From Aquitalea denitrificans (GTDB lineage: Bacteria > Pseudomonadota > Gammaproteobacteria > Burkholderiales > Chromobacteriaceae): DNA of 64,000 nucleotides. A program made the position numbers and the translations under genes. Position 1 is the first letter of the stretch; each line of letters begins with the position of its first letter. A model generated the notes under the pieces. The model worked only from the letters and a program-made list of their open reading frames with translations. It had not been told where the DNA came from and did no database searches. This document shows, in pieces, positions 8,160 to 18,283 of the stretch. The stretch is taken from contig NZ_CP047241.1 of assembly GCF_009856625.1 (NCBI RefSeq), forward strand, positions 1,922,001-1,986,000, read 5' to 3'.

Positions 8160-8997
8160 ACATGCCCCGCTGGTTCCGCTGATGTCTGGAACGGTTGATG
8201 GCACTGCATTCACTGTCCATGGCGCAGGCGAGCCACTGGTACTGGTACATGGCGTCGGGATGGGCAAGGAAATCTGGACACCACAGATTGCCGCTTTCAG
8301 CCAGGACTATCAGGTCATTGTCTACGACATGCTGGGGCATGGTGACAGTGCACTTCCCTCTGCGGATGTCACGCTGCGCGACTATGCAGACCAACTGACA
8401 AGCTTGCTCGACCATCTGGGTATCACTGCTGCCAATGTGGTTGGCCACTCGATGGGCGCGCTGGTGGCACTGGAATTTGCCCTGGCGTACCCGCAACGGG
8501 CGCTGCGGGTGGTGGCGCTGAATGCGGTATTCATGCGGACGGCGGAGCAACGCGCGGCGGTGCAGCAGCGTGCAGCAGCACTGGCGCATACCGGGGTAAG
8601 CGCCACGGTTGATTCGACACTGGATCGCTGGTTTGGCCATCCGGTGCCGGCAGCGCTGCAGCAGTCGGCCAGCATGGTGAAGCACTTTCTGAACACGGTG
8701 AATCCGCAAGGCTATGCCCGGACTTATCAGTTGTTTGCCAGTTCGGATGCCATACATGCCGCAGCGCTTCCAGCCCTGGCCATGCCGGCACTGTTCATGA
8801 CCGGGGAGTGCGATCCGAACTCCAGTCCGGAAATGTCGTGTGCCATGGCTGCGCTGGCCCCGCAGGGGCAGCTCGATATCGTGGCGGCAGAACGCCACAT
8901 GATGAATGTCACCGCCCCGGACAGGATCAACCGGCGGCTGCGCATTTTCCTGGAAACCACCCGTAGCGGGGTAACCGGCAGTCATTCGCAGGAGTGA
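8149..8997 (+). CDS. Alpha/beta hydrolase
   Basis: This 282-residue alpha/beta-hydrolase-fold protein has LVHGVGMGKEIW (oxyanion region), DMLGHGDS and the nucleophile elbow GHSMGA with Ser101. GECDP and ERHMMNV near the C-terminus are the likely acid and histidine positions. Proteins like this hydrolyse esters, enol-lactones or C-C bonds of ring-cleavage products; PcaD and RutD are distant analogues. ATG 8149 lies inside the previous gene, an 11-nt overlap showing coupling. The substrate is not known. Confidence 0.85.
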   Translation: MKPEHAPLVPLMSGTVDGTAFTVHGAGEPLVLVHGVGMGKEIWTPQIAAFSQDYQVIVYDMLGHGDSALPSADVTLRDYADQLTSLLDHLGITAANVVGHSMGALVALEFALAYPQRALRVVALNAVFMRTAEQRAAVQQRAAALAHTGVSATVDSTLDRWFGHPVPAALQQSASMVKHFLNTVNPQGYARTYQLFASSDAIHAAALPALAMPALFMTGECDPNSSPEMSCAMAALAPQGQLDIVAAERHMMNVTAPDRINRRLRIFLETTRSGVTGSHSQE

Positions 8998-9003
8998 ATA
9001 ATC

Positions 9004-9936
9004 ATGTCGCAAGCAATTGATGCAATGGAGTTTCGCAAGACCTTGGGTGCCTTTGTCACTGGGGTGACGGTAGTGAGTACCCGGCAAGAAGATGGTACGC
9101 CACGTGGTTTTACCGCCAACTCGTTTACTTCGGTATCGCTGGACCCTGCACTGGTATTGATTTGCATTGGCAAGTCTGCCGCCAGTTACCCGGTATTTTC
9201 TGCGGCTGCGCATTTTTCCATCAGTATTCTGGCGGAAGATCAAAAGCAGCTTTCCAGCCTGTTTGCGTCCAAGGCAGCAGACAAATTCGAGCAGGTGGCC
9301 TGGCATCAGGGCCTGACTGGCAGCCCTGTCATTGATGGCGCGGCTGCCTGGTTTGATTGCGCCACCCACCAGGTGGTGGAGGCGGGCGACCACATCATTC
9401 TGATTGGACGGGTACTGGATTTTGCCAATACCACTGCCAGCCCGCTGGGCTATGGCCGCGGTGCCTACCTTACTTTCAGCCTGTCGCAAGATGCGCTGGC
9501 CGCTGCCGGGCCGCGTGCCCGGGTGGGTGCCATCCTGGAGTGCCAGGGTGGGGTGGTGCTGTTGAAAACGGATAAGGGTTACATGCTACCCAGCGGGACG
9601 CGACTGGAGCCGGCATCCGATGCCAACAGCCTGCGTGGTGTACTGGCCGGGCTGGGGCTGGATGCACAGCTGGACTTCTTGTTTGCGGTATACGAGGACG
9701 ATGCAGCCGACGCGGCTGGCGTCAATGTGTTCTACCGAGGCCGCATCTCTGCTGCCTTGCCTGCCACCGGTAGTGTGCAGTTGCTGGCACTGGACAGTAT
9801 TCCGTGGGCGCAACTGGCTGATGAGGCCGAGCGGGCCATGCTGCAGCGCTTTGTGCGCGAGCGCACCGAAGACGCCTTCGGGATTTACATGGGTGATGCC
9901 CAGAGCGGTTCGGTCCAGTCGCTGGCACGGGCATGA
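9004..9936 (+). CDS. Flavin reductase with C-terminal degenerate Nudix-like domain
   Basis: Residues 1-160 are a flavin-reductase-like (FMN-binding split-barrel) domain: FRKTLGAFVTGVTVVST, GFTANSFTSVSLDPALVLICI and HFSISIL. It would supply reduced flavin to the luciferase-like monooxygenase encoded next. Residues about 170-300 look like a Nudix fold (RVGAILECQGGVVLL, then GLDAQLDFLFAVYED), but the Nudix box is degenerate (LRGVLAGLG in place of RExxEExG), so pyrophosphatase activity is doubtful. The gap to the monooxygenase gene is 57 nt. The extra domain may sense or bind a ligand. Confidence 0.85.
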   Translation: MSQAIDAMEFRKTLGAFVTGVTVVSTRQEDGTPRGFTANSFTSVSLDPALVLICIGKSAASYPVFSAAAHFSISILAEDQKQLSSLFASKAADKFEQVAWHQGLTGSPVIDGAAAWFDCATHQVVEAGDHIILIGRVLDFANTTASPLGYGRGAYLTFSLSQDALAAAGPRARVGAILECQGGVVLLKTDKGYMLPSGTRLEPASDANSLRGVLAGLGLDAQLDFLFAVYEDDAADAAGVNVFYRGRISAALPATGSVQLLALDSIPWAQLADEAERAMLQRFVRERTEDAFGIYMGDAQSGSVQSLARA

Positions 9937-9993
9937 GTGGTCGCAAGAGTAAAAAAATAGCTTCAATTCGAAAGCAATGAGGAGAGTGACATC

Positions 9994-11031
9994 ATGAAGT
10001 TTTCGCTGTTTCTGCACATGGAGCGCTACGACGCTGCCAAGCCGCACAAAGCGTTGTTTGATGAAATGACAGCCCTGGTGAAAGTGGCCGAGGAGGGCGG
10101 ATTCGAAACCGCCTGGATCGGTGAACACCATGGCATGGAATTCACCATCGCCCCTAATCCCTTTGTCAACCTGGCTTATCTGGCCGCCAAAACCAGCAAG
10201 ATCCGTCTGGGCACCGGCACGGTGGTGGCTCCGTTCTGGCACCCCATCAAGCTGGCCGGTGAAATCGGCATGACCGATCTGGCCAGTAATGGTCGGCTGG
10301 ATGTGGGTATCGCTCGGGGTGCTTATTCTTTTGAATACGAACGCATGTTCCCGGGCCTGGATGCCTGGGGTGCCGGTGGCCGTTTGCGCGAGATGATTCC
10401 CTGCCTGCAACAATTATTCGCCGGTGATTACGCCCATCAAGGCGAATACTGGAGCTTCCCCAAGACCACCCCAGTGCCGCGCCCGCTGCAACAGCCGCAC
10501 CCGCCGCTGTGGGTGGCGGCCCGTGACCCCAATTCCCATGACTTTGCCGTGTCGCAAGGCTGCAATGTGCAAGTGACTTCGCTGGCCGCTGGTGACGGGG
10601 AAGTCGCCAGCCTGATGGAGCGCTTCAATGCCGCCTGCGCCAATCACCCGGAAGTGCCGCGTCCGCAAATCATGATGCTGATGCACACCTTTGTCGGCGA
10701 AAACGCTACCGAAGTGGATGCAGGCGTTGACGACATGCGCCGTTTCTACTGCTGCTTCAGCAAGTGGTTCAAGAACGAGAAGCCCATTAATCAGGGTTTT
10801 ATGGAGGCGCTGAACGATGAAGACCTGGCCATGTTCCCCAACTATGCGCCAGAGCTGATTCGCAACAATCTGGTGATCGGTACGCCAGATGAAGTCATTG
10901 CCCGGCTGAAGACTTATGAGGCCCTGGGTTACGACCAGTACAGCTTCTGGATAGACAGCCATATGGATTTCGAACGCAAGCTCAAGTCGCTGGAACTGTT
11001 TATCAACCAGGTCATGCCGGCATTTGCCTGA
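9994..11031 (+). CDS. Luciferase-like (LLM class) flavin-dependent monooxygenase
   Basis: This 345-residue protein has the bacterial-luciferase-family TIM-barrel pattern: MKFSLFLHMERYD, the WIGEHHG motif near residue 45, IRLGTGTVVAPFWHP, NGRLDVGIARGAY, and GTPDEVIARL towards the C-terminus. Such enzymes use reduced FMN or FAD from a partner reductase to insert oxygen, often opening N-heterocycles or cleaving C-S or C-N bonds; TgnB, PyrA and RutA are examples from the literature. GAGGAG precedes the ATG. It is the probable committing enzyme of the island's pathway. The substrate is undetermined. Confidence 0.9.
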   Translation: MKFSLFLHMERYDAAKPHKALFDEMTALVKVAEEGGFETAWIGEHHGMEFTIAPNPFVNLAYLAAKTSKIRLGTGTVVAPFWHPIKLAGEIGMTDLASNGRLDVGIARGAYSFEYERMFPGLDAWGAGGRLREMIPCLQQLFAGDYAHQGEYWSFPKTTPVPRPLQQPHPPLWVAARDPNSHDFAVSQGCNVQVTSLAAGDGEVASLMERFNAACANHPEVPRPQIMMLMHTFVGENATEVDAGVDDMRRFYCCFSKWFKNEKPINQGFMEALNDEDLAMFPNYAPELIRNNLVIGTPDEVIARLKTYEALGYDQYSFWIDSHMDFERKLKSLELFINQVMPAFA

Positions 11032-11057
11032 TTGGACGATTGCAAGGAGCCGTCACC

Positions 11058-12530
11058 ATGTTGCGCAGGTTTCAGCAGTATATCGACGGGGTGTTTGAAG
11101 ATGGCGACACCCGTTTTGACAGCATCAATCCGGCCAATGGCACGGCCTGGGCCAGCATGCCCGCAGCCAGTGCTGACGATGTAGACCGGGCAGTCAAGGC
11201 CGCACATCGGGCCTTCCTGGACCCAGCTTGGGCAGGCCTCACAGCAAGCCAGCGTGGCAAGCTGCTGTACAAGCTGGCCGACCTGGTGGCCCAGCATGCC
11301 GACCAGCTGGCCGAGCTGGAAACCGCGGATACCGGCAAGATCATCCGCGAGACACGCAGCCAGATTGGTTACGTAGCCGAGTATTACCGTTACTACGCTG
11401 GCCTGGCTGACAAGATTCAGGGTGCCTGCCTGCCGGCGGACAAGCCGGATATGGAAGCCTTCTTGCGCCGGGAACCGATTGGCGTCGTCGCCGCCATCGT
11501 GCCGTGGAATTCCCAGCTGTTTCTGTCTGCCGTCAAGCTGGGCCCGGCGCTGGCCGCTGGCTGCACCGTGGTGCTGAAAGCCTCGGAAGAAGGCCCGGCC
11601 CCCTTGCTGGAGTTCGCCCGGCTGATTCATCAGGCCGGCTTCCCGCCGGGAGTGGTGAATGTGCTGACCGGATTCGGCCAGGACTGTGGCCGCGTGCTGA
11701 CCAGTCACCCGCTGGTGGCGCGCATCGCCTTTACCGGCGGCCCGGAAACGGCACGTCACATCGTACGTAATTCAGCGGAAAACCTGGCAATGACCACGCT
11801 GGAACTGGGCGGCAAGTCCCCGGTGCTGGTGTTTGATGATGTCGATGTGGATAGCGTCAGCAATGCCATTGTGGCCGGTATTTTTGCCGCCAGCGGCCAA
11901 AGCTGTGTGGCTGGTTCGCGGCTGCTGGTGCAGCGTGGCGTCAAAGACCGCCTGCTGGCCAGGCTACAGGCCAAGGCCGAGGCCATCCGTATTGGTGATC
12001 CGCAGGACAGTGCCACCGAAATGGGCCCGCTGGCCACCCGCCGCCAACGCGATCACATCGAGCAGGTGGTAGCGGCCAGCCTGGCCGCCGGTGCCGAGCT
12101 ATTGACCGGCGGCGCGGTTCCGGCCGGACGGGATTCTGGTTTCTATTACCAGCCAACCATTCTGTGCTGTCCGCATGCGCAGATTCCCAGTGTTACCCAG
12201 GAGCTGTTTGGCCCGGTGCTCAGCGTGGTGACCTTCGATACCGAGGCAGAAGCCATCGCCCTGGCCAATGACAGTGTGTATGGCCTGGCTGCCGGGGTAT
12301 TTACCCGTGACCTGAGCCGAGGCCACCGGCTGACCCGCGCCTTGCGTGCCGGCATTGTCTGGGTGAATACCTACCGCGCGGTGTCTCCCATCGTTCCCTT
12401 TGGTGGTTATGGCCAAAGCGGCCTGGGCCGGGAAGGCGGCATGGAGTCGGTGCTGGATTACACCCGTACCAAGTCGGTGTGGATTCGCACTTCGGACGAA
12501 GCGATTGCCGACCCCTTCGTGATGCGCTGA
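11058..12530 (+). CDS. NAD(P)-dependent aldehyde dehydrogenase
   Basis: This 490-residue ALDH-superfamily enzyme has the cofactor-binding region VAAIVPWNSQ, the glutamate motif LELGGKSP, the catalytic cysteine in ASGQSCVAGSR, and ELFGPVLSV. It oxidises an aldehyde to an acid. AAGGAG at 11044-11049 supports ATG 11058 rather than 11040. It starts 26 nt after the monooxygenase gene, so it probably acts on the semialdehyde made by oxygenation or hydrolysis. The second ALDH at 16820 is closer to succinate-semialdehyde dehydrogenases, so the two are unlikely to be redundant. Confidence 0.92.
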   Translation: MLRRFQQYIDGVFEDGDTRFDSINPANGTAWASMPAASADDVDRAVKAAHRAFLDPAWAGLTASQRGKLLYKLADLVAQHADQLAELETADTGKIIRETRSQIGYVAEYYRYYAGLADKIQGACLPADKPDMEAFLRREPIGVVAAIVPWNSQLFLSAVKLGPALAAGCTVVLKASEEGPAPLLEFARLIHQAGFPPGVVNVLTGFGQDCGRVLTSHPLVARIAFTGGPETARHIVRNSAENLAMTTLELGGKSPVLVFDDVDVDSVSNAIVAGIFAASGQSCVAGSRLLVQRGVKDRLLARLQAKAEAIRIGDPQDSATEMGPLATRRQRDHIEQVVAASLAAGAELLTGGAVPAGRDSGFYYQPTILCCPHAQIPSVTQELFGPVLSVVTFDTEAEAIALANDSVYGLAAGVFTRDLSRGHRLTRALRAGIVWVNTYRAVSPIVPFGGYGQSGLGREGGMESVLDYTRTKSVWIRTSDEAIADPFVMR

Positions 12531-12540
12531 GGAGCAGGCC

Positions 12541-12855
12541 ATGTATTACGAAATTCGCACGTATCGCATCAAGACCGGGGCGTTGCCGACTTATCTAAAG
12601 CTGGTCGAGGAAGAGGGCATTGCCTTGCAAAAACAGTATCTGGGTGAGCTGGTGGGCTATTTCTACTCGGAAATCGGCCCCTTGAACCAGATTGTGCATA
12701 TCTGGGCTTACCCCAGCCTGGATGAGCGCGAAACGCGGCGTGCCGCGTTGGCAGGTGATGCAGCCTGGGTGGCATTCGCCCCGAAAATCCAGGCTTTGTT
12801 GGAAGAAATGGAAAGCAAGATCATGAAAGCGGCTGCCTTTTCCCCGTTGCAGTAG
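12541..12855 (+). CDS. NIPSNAP-family protein
   Basis: This 104-residue protein starts MYYEIRTYRIKTG and contains YFYSEIGPLNQIVHIWAY and LDERETRRAALA, typical of small bacterial NIPSNAP proteins with a dimeric alpha/beta-barrel fold. The biochemical role is not established. In bacteria they occur near degradation genes. It sits 10 nt after the aldehyde dehydrogenase with a strong GAGGAG site and ends before the transporter genes. Confidence 0.85.
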   Translation: MYYEIRTYRIKTGALPTYLKLVEEEGIALQKQYLGELVGYFYSEIGPLNQIVHIWAYPSLDERETRRAALAGDAAWVAFAPKIQALLEEMESKIMKAAAFSPLQ

Positions 12856-12920
12856 GTCGCTAATCGGCAGTGCCACGCAAGAGAAACAGAAGCACAGACT
12901 TCTACACAGGAGATGACATC

Positions 12921-13943
12921 ATGAACGCAGCAAAACCGATCCGTAGCCGTGTCGCCCTGCTGACCACCATCAGCATGTTGGTTGCCGCACCTGCCATGGC
13001 CGAAAACCTGGTATTCACCAGCTGGGGTGGTTCCACCCAGCAAGCACAACAAAAAAACTGGGCACAGCCTTTCAGCGCCGCCAGCGGCATTGCCGTTGCC
13101 ATGGATGGCCCCACCGATTACGGCAAGTTCAAGGCCATGGTGGAGAGCGGCAATGTCAGCTGGGATGTGGTGGACGTGGAGGGTGACTTTGCCTATCGCG
13201 CCGCCAAGGATGGTCTGCTGGAACCGCTGGACCAGTCCAAGCTGAAGGGGATTGACCCGCGTTTTATCTCTGCCAACGCGGTGGGCAGTTTTTATTATTC
13301 CTTTGTGCTGGGCTACAACAAGCAAGCCGTAAAGGGCACAGCCCCTGCATCATGGAGTGACTTGTTCGACCTCAAGCGCTATCCGGGCAAGCGTACGCTG
13401 TACAAGTGGTCGGCCCCGGGCGTGCTGGAGCTGGCCTTACTGGCCGATGGCGTACCGGCCAACAAGCTGTATCCGCTGGACATCGACCGCGCCTTCAAAA
13501 AGCTGGACACCATCAAGCGCCAGATTGTGTGGTGGACCGGCGGAGCCCAGTCACAGCAATTGCTTGCTTCCGGTGAAGCCAGCATCGGCATGTTCTGGAA
13601 TGGCCGTATCAATGCCTTGCAGCACAGTGGCGCGCCGGTTGGCATGTCGTGGAAGCAGAACCTGACCGCCGCCGACATGCTGGTGATTCCCAAAGGCAGC
13701 AAGAACAAGGCTGCTGCCATGCAGTTCCTGGCTTATGCCACCAGTGCCGAGGCGCAAGCGAAATTTGCCACGGAAACCGGTTATGCCCCGGTCAACCTGC
13801 AATCCAAAACCAAGATGAGCCCGGCTGCGGTCAAGACACTGCCCGATCAGTACAGCGCCAGCCAGATCAATCTGGACATGCGCTATTGGGCCGAGCACCG
13901 CGATGAAATTGCCAAACGCTGGTATGCCTGGCAAACCCAGTAA
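12921..13943 (+). CDS. ABC transporter periplasmic substrate-binding protein (PotD-like)
   Basis: This 340-residue protein has a Sec signal peptide (LLTTISMLVAAPAMA, cleaved before ENLVF) and the pattern of polyamine/iron-type binding proteins: FTSWGGSTQQAQQKNW, VDVEGDFAYRAAKDG, then WWTGGAQSQQLLASGE and AYATSAEAQAKFA. It would deliver the substrate to the permeases encoded downstream. AGGAG precedes ATG 12921; the in-frame ATG at 12870 lacks a signal peptide start. Ligand specificity cannot be read, but the family favours cationic or amide-type small molecules. Confidence 0.9.
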   Translation: MNAAKPIRSRVALLTTISMLVAAPAMAENLVFTSWGGSTQQAQQKNWAQPFSAASGIAVAMDGPTDYGKFKAMVESGNVSWDVVDVEGDFAYRAAKDGLLEPLDQSKLKGIDPRFISANAVGSFYYSFVLGYNKQAVKGTAPASWSDLFDLKRYPGKRTLYKWSAPGVLELALLADGVPANKLYPLDIDRAFKKLDTIKRQIVWWTGGAQSQQLLASGEASIGMFWNGRINALQHSGAPVGMSWKQNLTAADMLVIPKGSKNKAAAMQFLAYATSAEAQAKFATETGYAPVNLQSKTKMSPAAVKTLPDQYSASQINLDMRYWAEHRDEIAKRWYAWQTQ

Positions 13944-14013
13944 GGCAGAAATGCCGTGGCCTTGCCGCAGAGCAGGGTCACGGCCTGTGTCGCGATTGTC
14001 TTGAGGAGTTGTC

Positions 14014-14898
14014 ATGTCCACTGCTGTGAGTTCGGTTGCCGTGCCGACACGCCGTCGGTTTCGACTGAGTGCCGAGACGCGGGGCATCAAATTGATGCTG
14101 CCTGTCTTGTTATTGTTGATGCTGTTTTTCCTGGTTCCGGTCATCACCCTGCTGCTACGCAGCATCATGGAGCCAACACCTGGCTTGCAGAACTACGCTG
14201 AGTTGCTTGGTTCACAAACCTATGTGCGGGTGTTTTTCAATACTTTCATGGTGGCCGGTGTCGTTACCCTGATTACCTTGCTGCTTGGATTCCCCACGGC
14301 CTGGTTGCTGGCCATCCTGCCGCAGCGCTGGTCGCGGTTGATGTTCGCGGTACTGCTGCTGTCGATGTGGACCAATCTGCTGGCACGCACTTACGCCTGG
14401 ATGGTGCTGTTGCAGCAAACGGGGTTGATCAACCGGGTGCTGATGGCCATTGGGGTGATTGACCAGCCGCTGACACTGGTGAACAACCTGATTGGCGTCA
14501 CCATCGGCATGACCTACATCATGCTGCCCTTCCTGGTGTTGCCCCTGCATGCCACCCTGCGCGCCATCGACCCCTCCACGCTGCGCGCCGCCGCAGTCTG
14601 TGGTGCCAGCCGCTGGCAGTCCTTGCGCCTGGTGCTGTTGCCACTGGCCTTGCCCGGCATTGCCTCCGGGGCCTTGATGGTGTTTGTCATGTCGCTGGGC
14701 TATTACGTGACGCCCGCGCTGTTGGGCGGCACCAGCTACATGATGCTGGCCGAGCTGATCGCCCAACTGGTGCAGTCCTTGCTCAACTGGGGCCTGGCCG
14801 GTGCGGCTGCTTTTGTACTGCTGGTGGTAACCCTGGGTTTGTATGCGGTACAGCTGCGCTATCTGGGTGGTGGCCGTAGCGGAATGGGAGGGCGCTGA
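14014..14898 (+). CDS. ABC transporter permease (PotB-like)
   Basis: This 294-residue inner-membrane protein has about six hydrophobic segments and the EAA-loop region ALRAIDPSTLRAAAVCGASR, where the ATPase docks. LLMLFFLVPVITLLLRSI is the first membrane span. GAGGAG precedes the ATG. It lies 70 nt after the binding protein and 1 nt before the second permease, forming a standard binding protein-permease-permease-ATPase operon. Confidence 0.92.
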   Translation: MSTAVSSVAVPTRRRFRLSAETRGIKLMLPVLLLLMLFFLVPVITLLLRSIMEPTPGLQNYAELLGSQTYVRVFFNTFMVAGVVTLITLLLGFPTAWLLAILPQRWSRLMFAVLLLSMWTNLLARTYAWMVLLQQTGLINRVLMAIGVIDQPLTLVNNLIGVTIGMTYIMLPFLVLPLHATLRAIDPSTLRAAAVCGASRWQSLRLVLLPLALPGIASGALMVFVMSLGYYVTPALLGGTSYMMLAELIAQLVQSLLNWGLAGAAAFVLLVVTLGLYAVQLRYLGGGRSGMGGR

Positions 14899-14899
14899 C

Positions 14900-15696
14900 A
14901 TGTTGCTGGATTACGACCGTTTGGGCGGCTGGCGCTGGGGGCTGGTAGGTGTTGGCACCGTCGTCATGCTGTTTTTGTTGTTGCCTATCGTCTTTATTGC
15001 TGCCTTGTCGTTTGGAGATTCGCAGTGGCTGGTTTTCCCGCCGCCGGGCTGGACCATGCAGTGGTATCAGCAGCTGCTGACGGACCCGGTATGGGTGAAT
15101 GCGCTGCTGACCAGTGCCAAGGTTGGCGTCATTGTCACGGTGTTGTCGGTGACGCTGGGTCTGCTGGCGGCCTTGGGTCTGGCACGCAGCCGCTTCTTCG
15201 GCAAGAGTGCATTGCAGGCGTTTTTCCTGACCCCCATGGTGTTGCCAGTGGTGGTGTTGGCGGTGGCCCTGTATGCCTTTTTCCTCAAGCTGGGCCTGAC
15301 TGGAACCTTGACCGGCTTTGTGATTGGCCACCTGATCATCGCCTTGCCGTTTTCCATCATCACCATCGGTAATTCACTGCAGAGCTTTGATTCCGCACTG
15401 GAAGACGCTGCCATGATCTGTGGTGCCGGGCCACTGGAGGTGAAGTGGCGGGTGACACTGCCCGCCATCCGGCTGGGTCTGTTTGCCGCGGCCATCTTTT
15501 CCTTCCTGATTTCCTGGGATGAAGTGGTGCTGTCCATCTTTATGGCCAGTCCCACCTTGCAAACCCTGCCAGTGCTGATCTGGAGCACCTTGCGCCAGGA
15601 TCTGACCCCGGTTATTGCCTCTGCATCCACCTTGCTGGTCGCCTTTACGGTAGTCCTGATGCTGCTGGCTTCCTTTTTGAAGAAAGGCTCACGCCA

Positions 15697-15700
<4 letters not shown>
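14900..15700 (+). CDS. ABC transporter permease (PotC-like)
   Basis: This 266-residue membrane protein is the second permease half. The EAA-type loop reads SFDSALEDAAMICGAGPLE, and LISWDEVVLSIFM matches the PotC-type membrane segment. GGGAGGG precedes ATG 14900; the in-frame ATG at 14843 lies inside the upstream gene and is not needed. The stop overlaps the ATPase start by 4 nt (ATGA), so expression is coupled. Confidence 0.92.
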
Positions 15701-16764
<1,064 letters not shown>

Positions 16765-16819
16765 TGGCATTCAGCGTCATTCAAGGTGGCGGACCAGTTC
16801 CGCCGCTAAAGGGTAAGGC

Positions 16820-18271
16820 ATGGATCAACTGAATGAGACCGGGCTGCTATTGCAGTGTTGCTATATCGATGGCCAGTGGGTGGATGCTGCAGAACATTTT
16901 GCGGTGTTCAACCCCGCCACTGGTGAACAAATTGCCAGCGTTCCGCGCATGGGCGTGGCTGAAACCCGCAAGGCCATTGAGGCCGCCGAGCGGGCTGGTC
17001 CTGCCTGGCGGGCCTTGAGTGCCAAGCAGAGGTCACAGTACTTGCGACGCTGGTTTGATCTGGTGTTGCAGCATCAGGACGCACTGGCACGGATACTGAC
17101 TGCCGAAATGGGCAAGCCACTGGCCGAGGCACGTGGCGAGATTGCCTATGGTGCCAGTTATATCGAGTGGTTTGCCGAAGAAGCCAAACGGATTCATGGC
17201 GATGTGATTCCGTCGCCCAGTACCGATCGCCGCTTGCTTACCATCAAGCAGGCCGTGGGGGTGGTGGCGGCAATCACGCCCTGGAACTTCCCAAATGCCA
17301 TGTTGGCACGTAAGATCGCCCCGGCGTTGGCCGCTGGTTGTACTGTGGTGGCCAAACCGGCTGAACTGACGCCCTTGTCGGCGCTGGCACTGGCCCGCTT
17401 GGCAGAGCAGGCGGGCATTCCTCCGGGCGTGATCAATATACTGACTGGCGACCCGCTGGCCATCGGCGGTGAGTTAAGTAGCAACCCGCTGGTACGCAAG
17501 CTGACCTTTACCGGTTCAACGGAAGTAGGGCGGCTACTGTTGCGTCAGTGCGCTGATACGGTAAAGAAAGTCAGCATGGAGCTGGGTGGTAATGCGCCAT
17601 TTATCGTGTTTGACGATGCGGATCTGGATGCCGCTGTCGAAGGTGCCATGCTGTCCAAATACCGCAATGCAGGGCAGACCTGTGTCTGTGCCAACCGGCT
17701 GTATGTGCAGGATGGTATTTACGAAGCCTTTGTGTCTCGCTTGCGGGAGCGCGTGGCAAGCTTGCAGGTGGGCAATGGCATGGATGCGGGCGTGACAATG
17801 GGCCCGCTGATTGATCATAAGGCACTGGGCAAGGTGGAAGCGCACATTGCCGATGCCCTGGCGCAGGGTGCCAAACTGGTGACAGGTGGACAGCGCCACC
17901 GGCTGGGCGGCAGTTTCTTTGAACCAACCATCTTGCGCGATGTGAAGGCTGACATGCGGGTGGCGCAGGAAGAAACTTTTGGCCCCCTGGCGCCTGTGTT
18001 CCGTTTCCGGGACGAACAGGATGTCATCCGGCAGGCCAATGCCAGCGAGTTCGGTCTGGCTGCCTATGTGTTCAGTCGTGACCATGCCCGTATCTGGCGG
18101 GTGGCGGAGGCGCTGGAGGTTGGCATGGTCGGGATCAATACCGGCTTGATTTCAACCGAAGCGGCCCCCTTTGGCGGCATCAAGCAATCCGGTAGTGGCC
18201 GGGAAGGTTCCCGTTATGGGATAGAGGATTACCTCGAAATAAAATACCTGTGTATGGGTGGAATTGAATAA
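16820..18271 (+). CDS. gabD: Succinate-semialdehyde dehydrogenase-like aldehyde dehydrogenase
   Basis: This 483-residue ALDH resembles GabD: VVAAITPWNFPNAMLARK, LELGG-type motif SMELGGNAPFIVFDD, catalytic cysteine in NAGQTCVCANR, EETFGPLAP and GLISTEAAPFGGIKQSG at the C-terminus. It would oxidise succinate semialdehyde, or a close semialdehyde, to the acid that enters the TCA cycle. It stands between the importer and the regulator in the same operon, which suggests that the island's pathway ends in a C4 semialdehyde. Specificity is inferred from overall similarity, so the symbol is tentative. Confidence 0.85.
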   Translation: MDQLNETGLLLQCCYIDGQWVDAAEHFAVFNPATGEQIASVPRMGVAETRKAIEAAERAGPAWRALSAKQRSQYLRRWFDLVLQHQDALARILTAEMGKPLAEARGEIAYGASYIEWFAEEAKRIHGDVIPSPSTDRRLLTIKQAVGVVAAITPWNFPNAMLARKIAPALAAGCTVVAKPAELTPLSALALARLAEQAGIPPGVINILTGDPLAIGGELSSNPLVRKLTFTGSTEVGRLLLRQCADTVKKVSMELGGNAPFIVFDDADLDAAVEGAMLSKYRNAGQTCVCANRLYVQDGIYEAFVSRLRERVASLQVGNGMDAGVTMGPLIDHKALGKVEAHIADALAQGAKLVTGGQRHRLGGSFFEPTILRDVKADMRVAQEETFGPLAPVFRFRDEQDVIRQANASEFGLAAYVFSRDHARIWRVAEALEVGMVGINTGLISTEAAPFGGIKQSGSGREGSRYGIEDYLEIKYLCMGGIE

Positions 18272-18283
18272 AGGAGATGACCG

